DNA of 64,000 nt, from assembly GCF_016907815.1 (NCBI RefSeq), contig NZ_JAFBCQ010000001.1, positions 806,001-870,000 on the forward strand, written 5' to 3'. The notes beneath the pieces are model-generated. The model saw nothing but the letters and a program-made list of their open reading frames with translations, did no database searches and was not told the origin of the DNA. The first letter of the stretch is position 1, and every line of letters begins with the position of its first letter. Shown here piece by piece: positions 55,809 through 64,000 of the stretch. This stretch comes from Microbacterium aurum. Lineage in GTDB: Bacteria > Actinomycetota > Actinomycetes > Actinomycetales > Microbacteriaceae. Made by a program: the position numbers and the translations under genes.

Positions 55809-57512
55809 ATGGGTGACCTCTTCGACGGATACGGCTCGACGCTGACGCCGCGCAAGACCGCGTCGGGGGTGCCGGCGTTCGACGAGATGTTCGCCGCGCC
55901 GGCGTCGTCGGGGTCGACCGCCCAGTCCCGTCCGGCGTACCGCGAGCTGTATCAGGCCCTCGCGAAGATGACGCAGGAAGAGCTGCGCGGACGCACCGAG
56001 TCGCTCGCGAGCTCGTACCTCGCGCAGGGCGTCACGTTCGACTTCGCCGGCGAGGAGCGCCCCTTCCCGCTCGACGCGGTGCCGCGCGTCATCGAGTACG
56101 ACGAGTGGTCGCGCATCGAGAAGGGCGTGCAGCAGCGGGTGCGCGCGCTGGAGGCGTTCCTCGACGACGCCTACGGTCACCAGCACTGCGTCCGCGACGG
56201 CGTGCTGCCGGCAGCACTCATCGCCTCGAGCCAGTACTTCTACCGGCAGGCGGCCGGCATCCACTCCGCCAACGGGGTGCGGATCCAGGTCGCCGGCATC
56301 GACCTCATCCGCGACGAGCACGGCGAGATGCGCGTGCTCGAGGACAACGTGCGCGTGCCCTCGGGGGTCAGCTACGTGATCTCCAACCGCCGGGTCATGG
56401 CCCAGACCCTCCCCGAGCTGTTCGTCTCGATGCGCGTGCACCCGGTGGGGGACTACCCGAACAAGCTGCTGCAGGCGCTGCGGGCGTCGGCCCCGCCCGG
56501 CATCGACGACCCGAACGTCGTGGTGCTCACGCCCGGTGTCTACAACTCCGCGTACTTCGAGCACACGCTGCTGGCGCGCCTCATGGGCGTCGAGCTCGTC
56601 GAGGGGCGCGACCTGCAGTGCATGGGCGGCAAGGTGTTCATGCGCACCACCCGCGGCCCCAAGCGCGTCGATGTCATCTACCGCCGGGTCGACGACGACT
56701 TCCTCGACCCGCTGCAGTTCCGCGCCGACTCCATGCTCGGCGCCCCCGGCCTGATGCTCGCCGCGCGGCTGGGCAACGTCACGATCGCCAACGCCGTCGG
56801 CAACGGCGTCGCCGACGACAAGCTGCTGTACACGTACGTGCCCGACCTCATCCGGTACTACCTGTCGGAGGAGCCGATCCTGAAGAACGTCGACACCTGG
56901 CGGCTCGAGGAGCCCGAGGCGCTCGCAGAGGTGCTCGATCGCCTCGACGAGCTCGTCGTCAAGCCCGTCGACGGCTCGGGCGGCAAGGGGCTGGTCGTCG
57001 GACCCGATGCCTCGCCCACAGAGCTCGAGAAGCTCCGCAAGAAGCTCATCCGCGACCCGCGCGGCTGGATCGCCCAGCCCGTCGTCATGCTCTCCACGAT
57101 CCCGACGCTCGTCGAGGACGGGATGCGCCCGCGCCACGCGGACCTGCGCCCCTTCGCGGTGAACAACGGCGACGAGGTGTGGGTGCTGCCCGGCGGGCTC
57201 ACGCGCGTGGCGCTGCCGGAGGGTCAGCTCGTCGTCAACTCGAGCCAGGGCGGCGGCTCGAAGGACACGTGGGTCGTCGGGGGCGAGGCGCCTCGCCGCC
57301 GCGACTACGCCGTGCAGACCTCGGGTGGGCTCGCCGGCCTCGTCGCCGACCAGGCCTCGGTGACCGAGGCGATCCCGATCATCTACGACCCGCAGGGCGA
57401 GCAGGCCCACTCCCCGCAGGACCGGCCGCTGACCACGCGCGAGCAGCAGGAGCAACAGCAGCAGGCGCAGGATGCCGCGGCATCCGTCGGCCAGGGAGGT
57501 TCCGCATGCTGA
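55809..57512 (+). CDS. Circularly permuted type 2 ATP-grasp protein
   Basis: A 567-residue protein of the DUF404/DUF407 circularly permuted ATP-grasp family. Features are RRVIEYDEWSRIEKGVQQR-like sequence (about residue 95), RIQVAGIDLIRDEHGEMRVL (about 159), EDNVRVPSGVSYVISNRR (about 180), and C-terminal nucleotide-site sequences LVVKPVDGSGGKGLVVGP (about 380) and WIAQPVVMLSTIPT (about 418). It ends in a Gln-rich tail. The family is predicted to form amide or peptide bonds. It overlaps the next gene by 7 bp, in the conserved order ATP-grasp, alpha-E, transglutaminase. The product made is unknown. Confidence 0.9.
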   Translation: MGDLFDGYGSTLTPRKTASGVPAFDEMFAAPASSGSTAQSRPAYRELYQALAKMTQEELRGRTESLASSYLAQGVTFDFAGEERPFPLDAVPRVIEYDEWSRIEKGVQQRVRALEAFLDDAYGHQHCVRDGVLPAALIASSQYFYRQAAGIHSANGVRIQVAGIDLIRDEHGEMRVLEDNVRVPSGVSYVISNRRVMAQTLPELFVSMRVHPVGDYPNKLLQALRASAPPGIDDPNVVVLTPGVYNSAYFEHTLLARLMGVELVEGRDLQCMGGKVFMRTTRGPKRVDVIYRRVDDDFLDPLQFRADSMLGAPGLMLAARLGNVTIANAVGNGVADDKLLYTYVPDLIRYYLSEEPILKNVDTWRLEEPEALAEVLDRLDELVVKPVDGSGGKGLVVGPDASPTELEKLRKKLIRDPRGWIAQPVVMLSTIPTLVEDGMRPRHADLRPFAVNNGDEVWVLPGGLTRVALPEGQLVVNSSQGGGSKDTWVVGGEAPRRRDYAVQTSGGLAGLVADQASVTEAIPIIYDPQGEQAHSPQDRPLTTREQQEQQQQAQDAAASVGQGGSAC

Positions 57513-58438
57513 GCCGCATCGCCGAATCGCTGTTCTGGATCGGGCGCTACATCGAGCGGGCCGACGGCACCGCCCGCATCCTCGACGTGCACCTGCAGCT
57601 GCTGCTGGAGGACCCCTGGATCGACGAGGACACCGCGTGCCGCTCGCTCATGGGCGTCATGGGCACGTTCCCGCCGGCGGATGCCGGGGAGGTCACCCGC
57701 TCCGACGTGCTCACGAGCCTCGCGGTGGACCGCGCCAACCCGTCGAGCATCGCCTACGCCGTGCAGTCGGCCCGTGAGAATGCGCGGCGGGCGCGCGAGA
57801 TCGTCTCCACCGAACTCTGGGAGACCCTCAACACCACCAACTCGCGCATGCCGCGGCGCCTGAACAACGAGAAGGTGCACGAGTTCTTCCAGTGGGTGCG
57901 CGAGCGCTCCGCACTCGCCGTCGGCATCACCGACTCGTCCACGAGCCGCGACGAGGCGTGGCAGTTCCTCACCCTCGGTCGCTCCATCGAGCGCACCGAC
58001 ATGACGGCGCGCCTCCTCGCGACACGGGCGCTGACGGAGGCATCCGGCCCCTCGTGGACCACCATCCTGCGCTCGTGCGGCGCCTACGAGGCGTACCTGC
58101 GGACCTACCGGGGCATGCCGAGCGCGTCTAACGCCGCGGAATTCCTGCTGCTGGACCGCCTGTTCCCACGATCGGTGATCCACTCGATCGCGCAGGCCGA
58201 GAACTGCATGAGCGCGATCGACCCCGTCGCCGACCGCGTCGGGCACTCGAACACCGTGCTGCGGGCGCTGGGACGCATCCGCAACGACCTGGAGTACCGG
58301 CCGATCACCGAGATCCTCAGCGAATTGCCCGACCACATGGAGCGCGTGCAGAAGGTGACCCGCGAGGCGTCCGAGGCGATCCGCGGCCGCTTCTTCCCGA
58401 CCCACGCCGAGCCGAGCTGGATCGGAGAGACCTCGTGA
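57506..58438 (+). CDS. Alpha-E domain protein (DUF403)
   Basis: A 310-residue, largely helical protein. It begins MLSRIAESLFWIGRYIERAD, the family signature, and has a second related motif FLTLGRSIERTDMTARLLAT at about residue 153, suggesting an internal duplication. No catalytic motif is evident. It is always found with circularly permuted ATP-grasp and transglutaminase-like genes and was proposed to work in the same peptide-synthesis or tagging system. It overlaps both neighbours (7 and 4 bp), so the three are made together. Confidence 0.9.
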   Translation: MLSRIAESLFWIGRYIERADGTARILDVHLQLLLEDPWIDEDTACRSLMGVMGTFPPADAGEVTRSDVLTSLAVDRANPSSIAYAVQSARENARRAREIVSTELWETLNTTNSRMPRRLNNEKVHEFFQWVRERSALAVGITDSSTSRDEAWQFLTLGRSIERTDMTARLLATRALTEASGPSWTTILRSCGAYEAYLRTYRGMPSASNAAEFLLLDRLFPRSVIHSIAQAENCMSAIDPVADRVGHSNTVLRALGRIRNDLEYRPITEILSELPDHMERVQKVTREASEAIRGRFFPTHAEPSWIGETS

Positions 58439-59280
58439 GACGACTGCGGATCGAGCACACCACGGGCTTCACATATCAGGGAGCCGTCGGCGCGTCGTAC
58501 AACGAAGCGCGGATGCTGCCGAGCTCCACCGACACGCAGTTCGTGCTGAGCTCGCAGCTCGACATCGAGCCGTCGACGAGCGTCAACTACTACGTCGACT
58601 ACTTCGGAACCCGTGTGGCGGCCTTCGACGTGCTCGCCGGCCACGCGGCGCTGGAGATCACGGCGCGCTCGCTCGTGGAGGTGCGGCGGCGTCCGCTGGA
58701 GTTCTCCGACCTGACGTGGGATCGCCTGGCCGCCGCGAGCGCGCGCTCCATCGCCACCGTCGAGATGCTCGGCACGTCGCCGCGGACGGCGGCGCACCCC
58801 GAGGTCGTCGAGATCGCCCGCTCGATCGCAGCGCAGCACGACACCCCCGCCCGCGCCGCCCACGCCATCGCGGTGGCGATCGGCGAGGCCGTCGAGTACG
58901 TCCACGGCATCACCGGCGTGCACTCGACCGCCGCCGAGGCGTGGACCGAGCGCAAGGGCGTCTGCCAGGACATCACGCACATCACCCTGGGCGCGCTGCG
59001 TGAGGTCGGCATCCCGGCCCGGTACGTGTCGGGCTACCTGCACCCCAACGACCACGCCGAGGTCGGCGCGCCCACGATGGGCGAGTCGCACGCGTGGGTG
59101 GAGTGGTTCGCCGGCGACTGGCAGGGGTTCGACCCGACCAACGGCATCGAGATCGGCGACCGGCACGTGCTCGTCGGCCGCGGGCGCGACTACAACGACG
59201 TCCCGCCGCTGCGCGGCGTGTACGCCGGGCCGCACAAGGGCGACCTGCACGTGCAGGTGCTGATCACGCGCGAGGCGTAA
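58435..59280 (+). CDS. Transglutaminase-like cysteine protease/transferase
   Basis: A 281-residue protein with an N-terminal beta-region (RIEHTTGFTYQGAVGASYNE) and a transglutaminase core. The triad is the cysteine in RKGVCQDITHITLGALREVG (about residue 179), the histidine in GESHAWVEWFAGDWQG (about 218) and the aspartate in GFDPTNGIEIGDRHVLVGRG (about 232). GTG 58435 overlaps the alpha-E stop. It probably cleaves or transfers the peptide made by the ATP-grasp partner; this is known as a prediction for the family, not proven. Confidence 0.9.
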   Translation: MRRLRIEHTTGFTYQGAVGASYNEARMLPSSTDTQFVLSSQLDIEPSTSVNYYVDYFGTRVAAFDVLAGHAALEITARSLVEVRRRPLEFSDLTWDRLAAASARSIATVEMLGTSPRTAAHPEVVEIARSIAAQHDTPARAAHAIAVAIGEAVEYVHGITGVHSTAAEAWTERKGVCQDITHITLGALREVGIPARYVSGYLHPNDHAEVGAPTMGESHAWVEWFAGDWQGFDPTNGIEIGDRHVLVGRGRDYNDVPPLRGVYAGPHKGDLHVQVLITREA

Positions 59281-59305
59281 CCCGCGCCTGCCGACCGCGG
59301 GCGGC

Positions 59306-59500
59306 TCAGCGCTGATCCTGGAGGAGGATGCCGGCCACGATCGCGAGCGTCATCAGCGCGCTCTGCGTGACGTAGAGGATGCGCCGGCGCTCGAAGCGGT
59401 CGGCGACCCAACCGGTGAAGCCGGCGAGCACGAGCGGCGGGCCGAACTGCAGGGCCATCGTGAAACCCATGGCGGTCGCGTCGTTGTCGGTCAGACCGTT
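59306..59500 (-). pseudogene. Fragment of an MFS transporter gene
   Basis: On the minus strand about 60 codons read LTDNDATAMGFTMALQFGPP, then LAGFTGWVADRFERRRILYV with the MFS loop motif (GWVADRFERRR), then SALMTLAIVAGILLQDQR and a stop at 59306. The upstream side runs into TGA/TAA codons within 15 bp and there is no start. This is residues of roughly the second and third helices of an EntS/MFS_3-type exporter; everything else is gone. Confidence 0.7.
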
Positions 59501-59527
59501 TCACACCTTACGCCCGCGGGCGTGGGG

Positions 59528-59668
59528 TCAGGCGGGCGGGGCGTCGGGGTCGAGGGTCGCCAGCGTGTCCTCCTCGGCCGGGTTGTCGGCTTCGAGCTGG
59601 TCTTCCGTGGTCTCGTCGCCGCCGAGCGGCGCGTCGGGTTCGGTGTCGTCTGGTCGCTGATCAGTCAT
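59528..59668 (-). CDS. Small acidic protein, 46 residues
   Basis: The frame from ATG 59668 to TGA 59528 encodes a very acidic, unstructured-looking peptide (TEPDAPLGGDETTEDQLEAD, ending TLDPDAPPA). TACCGT on the minus strand lies 6 bp before the ATG, compatible with a leaderless mRNA. The amino-acid bias (Asp, Glu, Pro, Thr) is not what antisense of random DNA would give here. No function is known to me. Confidence 0.5.
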   Translation of the reverse strand: MTDQRPDDTEPDAPLGGDETTEDQLEADNPAEEDTLATLDPDAPPA

Positions 59669-59721
59669 GTGCCCACGGTAGGCCGCCGTCCGCGGCCGGG
59701 AGAGGGGGTTGCGCCGCGTCG

Positions 59722-59798
59722 GATTCCGAGGAGATGACGGATGCCGAGGAGCTTTCTCCGCCGCAGCGTCCTCGGAATCCTGCCATCTCCTCGGAATC
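59722..59798. repeat. Inverted repeat with GATTCCGAGGAG core
   Basis: GATTCCGAGGAGATG (59722-59736) and CATCTCCTCGGAATC (59784-59798) are perfect 15-bp arms. Between them, GCCGAGGA and TCCTCGGAATC repeat the same core, giving four related blocks. It lies between the small acidic gene and the carboxylase stop (59883). The rest of 59281-59882 holds only the MFS fragment and the small gene. Confidence 0.65.
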
Positions 59799-59882
59799 GT
59801 TCACCGCCGGGGACCGCCCGTCGGCGGCCGCCCGTCTGGGCCGCCCGCCGGGGCCGCGGGTCGCGTCCGGGCGGGCGCCGCG

Positions 59883-61928
59883 TCAGTCGGGTTCCACGCG
59901 CGCGACGACGGCGCCCCGGGCGACCCGGTCGCCCACCGCGACGTCGATGCGCACCGTCCCGGCCACGGCGGCACGCAGCACGTGCTCCATCTTCATGGCC
60001 TCCACGACGACGAGGGCGTCGCCGGGCTCGACGTGCGCGCCGTCGGATGCCGGGATCAACACGACGGTCCCCGGCAACGGGGAGACGGCCTGCGGCGAGG
60101 CCGCGGCATCCGCCTGCCGCTCCGCGCGGGTGATGCGCTCGCGGACGCAGACCGTGACCCCGCCGGCGGCCAGCCACAGCGCCGCGCCGTCCTGGGCGGA
60201 GACCACCTCGCGCGACACGTCGCCGATGCGGACCAACGCTCGCCCGTCGCCGAGGGTCGTGACGGCGGCGGGCGCCGGCGCGCCCTCGTCGACGGCGACC
60301 CGGAGGGTGTCGCCGGCTCCGCCCACGCGCACCTCGCCGCGTCGCTCGCCGGATTCCAGGGTGTAGCGCCGCGGCGCGGGCGGCCCCAGCCGCCACCCGT
60401 CGCACCGCCGCCACGGGTCGCTGAGGCCGGGGGCGGATGCCGCGGCATCCTGCACGAGCGCCGCCTCGGTGAACACGCGATCGGACGCGTCGGTGAACCG
60501 CAGCTCGTCGAACACGCGCGCGATGAGACCCGTGTCGAGGGCGCCGGCGGCGACATCGGGGTGCGCCAGCAGCAGTCGGAGAAACTCGATGTTGGTCTCG
60601 AACCCGAGCACGACGGTGTCGGCGAGCGCGGCCGACAGCCGCCGCAGCGCCGTGGCGCGGTCGGGACCCCACGAGATCACCTTCGCGAGCATCGGGTCGT
60701 AGTCCACGCCCACCTCGAGTCCGTCCTCGAGGGCGGAATCGACGCGGATGCGCCCGCCGACACCATCTGCGCCGCCCGCGCCGCCGCGATCCTCCGTCGC
60801 CGGGTGCACGACGCGCAGCACGCGGCCCCCGGTCGGCAGGAAACCGGACCGCGGATCCTCGGCGTACACGCGCGCCTCGATGCTGTGGCCGGTGAGTGCC
60901 ACGTCGTCTTGCGTGAACGGCAGCGGGTCACCGGCGGCGACCAGCAGCTGCAGCGCCACGAGGTCGAGACCCGTGATCTCCTCGGTGACGGGATGCTCGA
61001 CCTGCAGCCGCGTGTTCATCTCCATGAAGAAGAACTCCTCCGGCCGGTCGGCCGACACGATGAACTCGACGGTCCCTGCGCCGACGTAGCCGACGCTGCG
61101 CGCGGTCTCGCACGCCGCCGCCCCGAGGCGCTCGCGGATCGCCGCGCCCTCGGCGAGGTCCGACAGCAGCGGGGAGGGCGCCTCCTCGATGACCTTCTGG
61201 TGCCGGCGCTGCAGCGAGCACTCCCGCTCGCCGAGGTGCACGACGTGGCCGTGCGCGTCGGCGATGATCTGCACCTCGATGTGGCGGGGCGTCGCGACGT
61301 AGCGCTCGAGGAACAGGGTGTCGTCGCCGAAGGATGCCGCGGCCTCCCGTCGTGCCGCAGCGAGCGCGTCGGGCAGCTGCGCCGCCTGGGTCACGACGTG
61401 CATGCCCTTGCCGCCGCCTCCGGCGGAGGGCTTGATCAGCACCGGGAAGCCGACCGAGGCGGCCCCCGCGACCAGCTCGTCGTCGGAGAGTCCCGGCCGG
61501 GCGAGGCCCGGGACGGTCGCGACGCCGCGGGCCTCCACCGCCGCGCGGGCGGCGATCTTGTCGCCCATCACCTCGATGGCCCGGGCGTCGGGGCCGATGA
61601 ACACGATGCCGGCGTCGGCGCACGCGCGGGCGAAGGCGGCGTTCTCGGCGAGGAATCCGAAGCCCGGATGGATCGCCTGCGCGCCGGTGCGCCGTGCGGC
61701 CGCCAGAACGCGCTCGATCGACAGGTAGCTCTCGGCCGCGGCCGCCGGTCCCAGCCGGACGGCCTCGTCGGCCTCGCGGACGTGGCGGGCACCGGCATCC
61801 GCGTCGCTGTAGACGGCGACCGATCGGATGCCGAGACGGCGCAGCGTCCGGATGATGCGGACGGCGATCTCGCCGCGGTTGGCGATGAGGACCGTGTCGA
61901 TCCGTTCGCGGGACGGGGGGAGCACCAT
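59883..61928 (-). CDS. Acyl-CoA carboxylase alpha subunit (biotin carboxylase + BCCP)
   Basis: A 681-residue biotin-dependent carboxylase subunit. The biotin carboxylase part (about residues 10-460) has [38 protein letters not shown], the ATP-grasp loop [23 protein letters not shown]-like [20 protein letters not shown] and [15 protein letters not shown]. The C-terminal carrier domain ends with the biotin lysine in [20 protein letters not shown] (about residue 645). ATG 61928 is 5 bp after the carboxyltransferase stop. With that gene it forms a propionyl-, methylcrotonyl- or geranyl-type carboxylase; gene order alone favours methylcrotonyl-CoA carboxylase. Confidence 0.92.
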   Translation of the reverse strand: MVLPPSRERIDTVLIANRGEIAVRIIRTLRRLGIRSVAVYSDADAGARHVREADEAVRLGPAAAAESYLSIERVLAAARRTGAQAIHPGFGFLAENAAFARACADAGIVFIGPDARAIEVMGDKIAARAAVEARGVATVPGLARPGLSDDELVAGAASVGFPVLIKPSAGGGGKGMHVVTQAAQLPDALAAARREAAASFGDDTLFLERYVATPRHIEVQIIADAHGHVVHLGERECSLQRRHQKVIEEAPSPLLSDLAEGAAIRERLGAAACETARSVGYVGAGTVEFIVSADRPEEFFFMEMNTRLQVEHPVTEEITGLDLVALQLLVAAGDPLPFTQDDVALTGHSIEARVYAEDPRSGFLPTGGRVLRVVHPATEDRGGAGGADGVGGRIRVDSALEDGLEVGVDYDPMLAKVISWGPDRATALRRLSAALADTVVLGFETNIEFLRLLLAHPDVAAGALDTGLIARVFDELRFTDASDRVFTEAALVQDAAASAPGLSDPWRRCDGWRLGPPAPRRYTLESGERRGEVRVGGAGDTLRVAVDEGAPAPAAVTTLGDGRALVRIGDVSREVVSAQDGAALWLAAGGVTVCVRERITRAERQADAAASPQAVSPLPGTVVLIPASDGAHVEPGDALVVVEAMKMEHVLRAAVAGTVRIDVAVGDRVARGAVVARVEPD

Positions 61929-61933
61929 CGCCC

Positions 61934-63511
61934 TCACATCCGGAAGACGCCGTAGGCCGGCGCCGGGTCGATCGGGGCGCGCACGACGACGTCGAGCGCG
62001 AGGCCGAGCACGTCGCGCGTCTCGGCGGGCTCGATGATCCCGTCGTCCCACAGGCGCGACGTGGAGTAGTAGGGACTGCCCTGCCGCTCGTACTGCTCGC
62101 GGATCGGCTGCTCGAAGGCGGTGCGCTCGTCGGCGGTCCACGGGGTGCCGGCGGCGTCCAGCTGGTCGCCGCGCACGGTCGACAGCACCGACGCGGCCTG
62201 CGGTCCGCCCATGACAGACACGCGCGCGCCGGGCCAGATCCACAGGAACCGCGGGGAGTACGCGCGACCGCACATGGAGTAGTTCCCGGCGCCGAACGAA
62301 CCGCCGACGACGACCGTGAGCTTCGGCACGCGGGCGCATGCGACGGCGTTCACCATCTTGGCGCCGTGCTTGGCGATGCCGCCGTGCTCGTACTCGCGGC
62401 CGACCATGAACCCGGTGATGTTCTGCAGGAACACCAGGGGGATGCCGCGCTGATCGCAGAGCTCGATGAAGTGCGCGCCTTTCAGCGCCGACTCGGCGAA
62501 CAGGACGCCGTTGTTGGCGAGGATGCCGACGCGGTGACCGTGGATGCGAGCGAAGCCCGTCACGAGGGTCTCGCCGTATTCGCGCTTGAACTCGTGGAAG
62601 GTGGCGTCGTCGGCGATGCGGGCGATGATCTCCCGCGCGTCGTACGGCGTCGTCAGCTCGACCGGCACGACGTCGACGAGGGTCGCGGGGTCGGCGGCGG
62701 GCGGCACGGCGGGCACCGGTCGCTCCAGCGGCGGCACCGGCTGTGGGGTGTCCGGGAGCGTCGCGACGATGTCGCGGACGATCCGCAACGCGTCGGCGTC
62801 GTCGTCGGCGAGGTGGTCGACGACGCCGGAGATGCGGGCGTGGGTGAGTCCGCCGCCGAGATCCTCGGCGGTGACCTCTTCGCCCGTCGCCGCTTTCACC
62901 AGGGGCGGCCCGCCGAGGAAGATCGTGCCCTGGTTCCGCACGATGACCGTCTCGTCGCTCATCGCCGGGACGTACGCGCCGCCGGCCGTGGAGGAGCCCA
63001 TGACCGCGGCGATCTGCGGGATGCCGTCGCGGGACAGTCGCGCCTGGTTGTAGAAGATGCGGCCGAAGTGGTCGCGGTCGGGGAACACTTCGTCCTGCAG
63101 CGGCAGGAAAGCCCCGCCGGAGTCGACGAGGTACACGCAGGGGAGGCGGTTCTCGGCGGCGATCTCCTGAGCGCGCAGGTGCTTCTTCACGGTGAGCGGA
63201 TGGTAGGTGCCGCCCTTGACCGTCGCGTCGTTCGCGACGACCATCACGTGCCGGCCGTGCACGAGGCCGATGCCCGCGACGACGCCCGCCGCGGGCCACG
63301 CGTCCGCCAGGTCGCAGCCCGCGAGCGGCGCGAGCTCCAGGAAGGGGGAGCCGCGGTCGAGCAGCGCGTCGACGCGGTCGCGGGCGAGGAGCTTGCCGCG
63401 CGCGAGGTGCCGGCGGCGGGATGCCTCGGGGCCCCCCGCTGCGGCCTCGGCGCGGCGGGCGCGCAGGTCGTCGATCAGGGCGGCGTATCCGGACGTCGTC
63501 GTCGCGGCCAT
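61934..63511 (-). CDS. Acyl-CoA carboxylase beta subunit (carboxyltransferase)
   Basis: A 525-residue carboxyltransferase. It has [20 protein letters not shown] (about residue 125), [20 protein letters not shown] (about 167), [20 protein letters not shown] (about 192), [20 protein letters not shown] (about 370), [20 protein letters not shown] (about 407) and the oxyanion-type Gly-Gly loops. These strings are typical of methylcrotonyl-CoA carboxylase beta (leucine degradation). GAGG precedes ATG 63511. It is the first gene of a two-gene operon and divergent from the MarR gene. Confidence 0.92.
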   Translation of the reverse strand: MAATTTSGYAALIDDLRARRAEAAAGGPEASRRRHLARGKLLARDRVDALLDRGSPFLELAPLAGCDLADAWPAAGVVAGIGLVHGRHVMVVANDATVKGGTYHPLTVKKHLRAQEIAAENRLPCVYLVDSGGAFLPLQDEVFPDRDHFGRIFYNQARLSRDGIPQIAAVMGSSTAGGAYVPAMSDETVIVRNQGTIFLGGPPLVKAATGEEVTAEDLGGGLTHARISGVVDHLADDDADALRIVRDIVATLPDTPQPVPPLERPVPAVPPAADPATLVDVVPVELTTPYDAREIIARIADDATFHEFKREYGETLVTGFARIHGHRVGILANNGVLFAESALKGAHFIELCDQRGIPLVFLQNITGFMVGREYEHGGIAKHGAKMVNAVACARVPKLTVVVGGSFGAGNYSMCGRAYSPRFLWIWPGARVSVMGGPQAASVLSTVRGDQLDAAGTPWTADERTAFEQPIREQYERQGSPYYSTSRLWDDGIIEPAETRDVLGLALDVVVRAPIDPAPAYGVFRM

Positions 63512-63528
63512 CGGGCATCCTCGATTTG

Positions 63529-63544
63529 GTTAGGAATCATTAAC
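63529..63544. promoter_or_regulatory. GTTA-N8-TAAC site upstream of the carboxylase operon
   Basis: GTTAGGAATCATTAAC (63529-63544) has inverted GTTA/TAAC ends around 8 bp and lies 17 bp before the carboxyltransferase ATG, in an AT-rich patch that contrasts with its surroundings. It could be a MarR/TetR-type operator, possibly for the divergent regulator. Confidence 0.4.
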
Positions 63545-63628
63545 TGAAGAGAGCGTATCCTCGCCGCCCCCGCGCGTCCACCGCCCCGGTGCCACACCGC
63601 GCGCCGCGCACGGGACAGAATGGGGGAG

Positions 63629-64000
63629 ATGAGTGTCACCCACGAGCAGCCGGCGTCGTATTGGTACGTCGAAGACGACGCGCGCTCCACGTCGGTCATG
63701 GAGGCGATGCGGTCCTACCGGGCGGCGGAGGTCGCGATGCGCCGCCGGACCCAGCAGGCGATGGACATGGGGGAGAACGAGCTCCTCGTGCTGCGCTTCC
63801 TCGCGCGAGCGCGCCTGCGCGGCGAGTCGGTCACGCCCGTCGCACTCAGCCGGTACCTCGGCATCACGTCGGCCTCGACGACCGCCCTCCTCGACCGGCT
63901 CGAGCGGTCGGGGCACGTCAGTCGCGGCCCCAACCCGACCGACCGGCGCAGCGTCCTCGTCACCTCGAGCGAGAAGTCGGACGACGAGATCCGGCACACC
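63629..64000 (+). CDS. MarR family transcriptional regulator, cut by the right edge
   Basis: The first 124 codons are present. A winged helix-turn-helix is visible: GENELLVLRFLARARLRGES, then TPVALSRYLGITSASTTALL and the wing NPTDRRSVLVTSSEKS. This is the usual MarR layout with LDRLERSGHVSR as recognition helix end. ATG 63629 is given; an in-frame ATG at 63620 adds three residues. CAGAAT at 63616-63621 could be the -10 box of a leaderless transcript starting at 63629. It is divergent from the carboxylase operon and may control it. Confidence 0.82.
   Translation, partial: MSVTHEQPASYWYVEDDARSTSVMEAMRSYRAAEVAMRRRTQQAMDMGENELLVLRFLARARLRGESVTPVALSRYLGITSASTTALLDRLERSGHVSRGPNPTDRRSVLVTSSEKSDDEIRHT

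Overview
The window is high-GC DNA (about 70% by eye) with actinobacterial gene style: GTG starts, many 4-bp ATGA/GTGA start-stop overlaps, and promoters with a TANNNT box close to the start codon. The heptamer GGATGCC/GGCATCC is strikingly dense in coding DNA. Together with a DUF222/HNH protein, LAxTG wall-sorting signals and the gene complement, this suggests a Microbacterium or close Microbacteriaceae chromosome. That assignment is inference; no rRNA, tRNA or CRISPR was seen.

Layout. 1-9030: a polyamine/agmatine catabolism block (PLP decarboxylase, amidase, agmatine deiminase, TetR, aldehyde dehydrogenase, class III aminotransferase, methylmalonate-semialdehyde dehydrogenase), followed by a divergent PucR regulator. 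10846-15402: a GntR-controlled 2-methylcitrate (propionate) operon, prpD-prpB-prpC, ending in a strong hairpin. 15419-25500: two large secreted wall-anchored proteins in opposite directions, a nucleotidase and an amylopullulanase. They share a C-terminal stalk domain and LAxTG signals; the amylopullulanase is broken by one extra base. 25734-26888: an acyl-CoA dehydrogenase.

26899-40435 is an accessory defence island. A type I restriction-modification system (hsdM, hsdS, a coupled NYN-domain gene, and hsdR with a single-base frameshift) is split by a DUF222/HNH gene, a PASTA/Ltp-repeat membrane protein and a nested transposon: an IS256-type element inside an IS21-type element, each with a recognisable target duplication.

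40510-46297: thiolase, enoyl-CoA hydratase, and etfB-etfA coupled to a cytochrome b561-like membrane protein with long N-terminal repeats. This is a plausible route for fatty or branched acyl-CoA electrons to the membrane. 46376-48638: GNAT, thioesterase, LysR. 48735-55568: putA, DDAH and ornithine aminotransferase, which together send dimethylarginine, ornithine and proline towards glutamate; a decayed TetR remnant lies between them. 55809-59280: the circularly permuted ATP-grasp / alpha-E / transglutaminase operon. 59306-63511: an MFS fragment, a small acidic protein, and a biotin-dependent acyl-CoA carboxylase pair. A MarR gene runs off the right edge.

Main points for follow-up: the GGATGCC motif with inverted pairs; the etfA-cytochrome b561 coupling; the hsdS-NYN coupling; the shared stalk/LAxTG module; and the two one-base frameshifts, which may be real or consensus errors.
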